Below, one piece after another: positions 6,290 to 7,143 of a stretch of DNA of 7,143 bases. This DNA is from SG8-41 sp035456985 (GTDB taxonomy: Bacteria > Pseudomonadota > Gammaproteobacteria > Burkholderiales > SG8-41): the NCBI GenBank assembly GCA_035456985.1, contig DATICE010000024.1, positions 1 to 7,143 of the forward strand, given 5' to 3'. Position numbers and translations under genes: made by a program. Within the stretch, counting starts at the first letter, position 1, and each line of letters begins with the position of its first letter. The notes beneath the pieces are model-generated. The model was not told the origin of the DNA. It saw only the letters and a list, made by a program, of their open reading frames with translations, and ran no database searches.

Positions 6290-7143
6290 CGCGCGCGCCG
6301 ATCCATGCCTCGATGTCGGCCGCGCCCTTGGGGGCGTCGCGCGTCAGCACCTCGGCTCCGGTCTCCGTCACCAGCACGTCGTCCTCGATGCGCACCCCGA
6401 TGCCGGACAGGCGCTCGGGAACGTCCTTGCCGGCCCGGATGTAGCAGCCCGGCTCCACGGTCAGCACCATGCCCGGGGCAAGCGTGCGCCAGTCCCCCCG
6501 GCGCTTGTAGTCGCCGGCGTCGTGCACATCGAGTCCTAGCCAGTGCCCGGTGCGATGCATGTAGAACTTCTTGTAGGCCTCGGTCTCCACGACCTCTGCG
6601 AGCCCGCCGGCCACAAGCTTCAGGTCGATCATGCCCTGGGCCAGCACCGCGACCGCCGCGCGGTGCGGGGCATCCCACGGCACGCCCGGCTTGACCGCGG
6701 CGATGGCCGCACTCTGGGCCGCCAGCACCAGCTCGTAGACCTCGCGCTGGGGCCCGCTGAAGCGCCCGTTTACCGGGAAGGTGCGCGTGAGATCGGCTGC
6801 GTAGCCGTCGAGCTCGCAGCCGGCGTCGATCAGCAGCAATTCCCCATCCTCCAGCATGCCGTCGTTCTGCACGTAATGCAGCACGCAGGCGCGCTCACCG
6901 GAGGCGACGATCGGGGTGTACGCGGGGGCCTGCGCGCCATGGCGCCGGAACTCGTGCAGCAGTTCCGCCTCGATCTCGTATTCGGCCCGGCCGGGCCGCG
7001 CCGCGCGCATGGCGCGGCGGTGCGCGCCGGCGGATATCGCCGCCGCCCGCCGCATGACGGCGAGCTCCTCGGGTCCCTTGACGAGCCGCATCTCGTCGAG
7101 CAGCGCGTGCACGTCCTTGACCGCGCGCGGGGCGGCGACGCCG
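6282..7143 (-). CDS. pepP: Xaa-Pro aminopeptidase (aminopeptidase P), N-terminus outside window
   Basis: Metallopeptidase of the M24B pita-bread family that removes an N-terminal residue preceding proline; cytosolic. The last 286 residues are visible. The frame remains open at 7143 with family-like sequence (GVAAPRAVKDVHALLDEMRL), so the GTG at 7112 is internal and the N-terminal domain, some 150 residues, lies to the right. All five dimetal ligands expected from E. coli PepP are present: Asp in LLIDAG (codon near 6826), Asp in ADLTR (near 6793), His in GHWLGLDVHD (near 6544), Glu in TVEPGCYI (near 6454) and Glu in RIEDD (near 6385). The second His of GHWLGLDVHD matches the catalytic His361 of E. 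coli. The C-terminus overlaps the ubiH-like start by 8 bp, the usual proteobacterial pepP-ubiH coupling; the two functions are not biochemically related. The catalytic domain appears intact. Confidence 0.95.
   Translation of the reverse strand, partial: GVAAPRAVKDVHALLDEMRLVKGPEELAVMRRAAAISAGAHRRAMRAARPGRAEYEIEAELLHEFRRHGAQAPAYTPIVASGERACVLHYVQNDGMLEDGELLLIDAGCELDGYAADLTRTFPVNGRFSGPQREVYELVLAAQSAAIAAVKPGVPWDAPHRAAVAVLAQGMIDLKLVAGGLAEVVETEAYKKFYMHRTGHWLGLDVHDAGDYKRRGDWRTLAPGMVLTVEPGCYIRAGKDVPERLSGIGVRIEDDVLVTETGAEVLTRDAPKGAADIEAWIGARDG

Noticed and set aside
5441..6694. A 417-codon plus-strand frame opposite the ubiH-like gene and the end of pepP
   Set aside because: It crosses two well-supported minus-strand genes and has an Arg/Pro/Ala-rich translation, so it is a shadow.
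7110..7112. GTG as the start codon of pepP
   Set aside because: The frame continues upstream to the window edge with typical aminopeptidase P linker sequence, so this GTG is an internal valine.

Overview
The window looks like chromosomal DNA of a GC-rich Gram-negative bacterium, most likely a beta- or gammaproteobacterium. The grounds are high GC content, an overlapping pepP-ubiH pair as is usual in those groups, a Gram-negative (zinc-free) adenylate kinase lid, and a K+-independent H+-pumping pyrophosphatase. All recognised genes lie on the minus strand, so transcription runs from the right end of the window to the left.

In transcription order the layout is as follows. A pepP-like Xaa-Pro aminopeptidase (6282-7143, N-terminus outside the window) overlaps by 8 bp a UbiH-family FAD monooxygenase (5144-6289). 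A 410-bp gene-free element with terminal inverted repeats and TA flanks follows (4735-5144). Next come two tandem adenylate kinase genes (4066-4728 and 3374-4030), a PPi-dependent 6-phosphofructokinase (2047-3309) and hppA, the membrane H+-translocating pyrophosphatase (1-2022, last C-terminal residues outside the window). Gaps between the last four genes are 35, 64 and 24 bp, so they may be co-transcribed.

The left half forms a pyrophosphate/adenylate energy module. The phosphofructokinase interconverts fructose 6-phosphate and fructose 1,6-bisphosphate using PPi/Pi. HppA couples PPi hydrolysis to proton export, or makes PPi from the proton gradient. Adenylate kinase recycles the AMP that arises in PPi-releasing reactions. 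Linkage of pfp and hppA is known from methanotrophs and some autotrophic symbionts; two adk copies beside them is the less ordinary part.

The most unusual structure is the 410-bp element between the ubiH-like gene and the first adk. It has 21-bp perfect terminal inverted repeats and a TA on each side. At the same distance from each end it carries a hairpin, and the two hairpins differ by a compensatory base-pair change. Removing the element and one TA rebuilds a junction in which the ubiH stop codon TAG is followed by GCC and then the adk ATG. This suggests a MITE-like insertion into a formerly continuous operon, one that regenerated the upstream gene's stop codon exactly.
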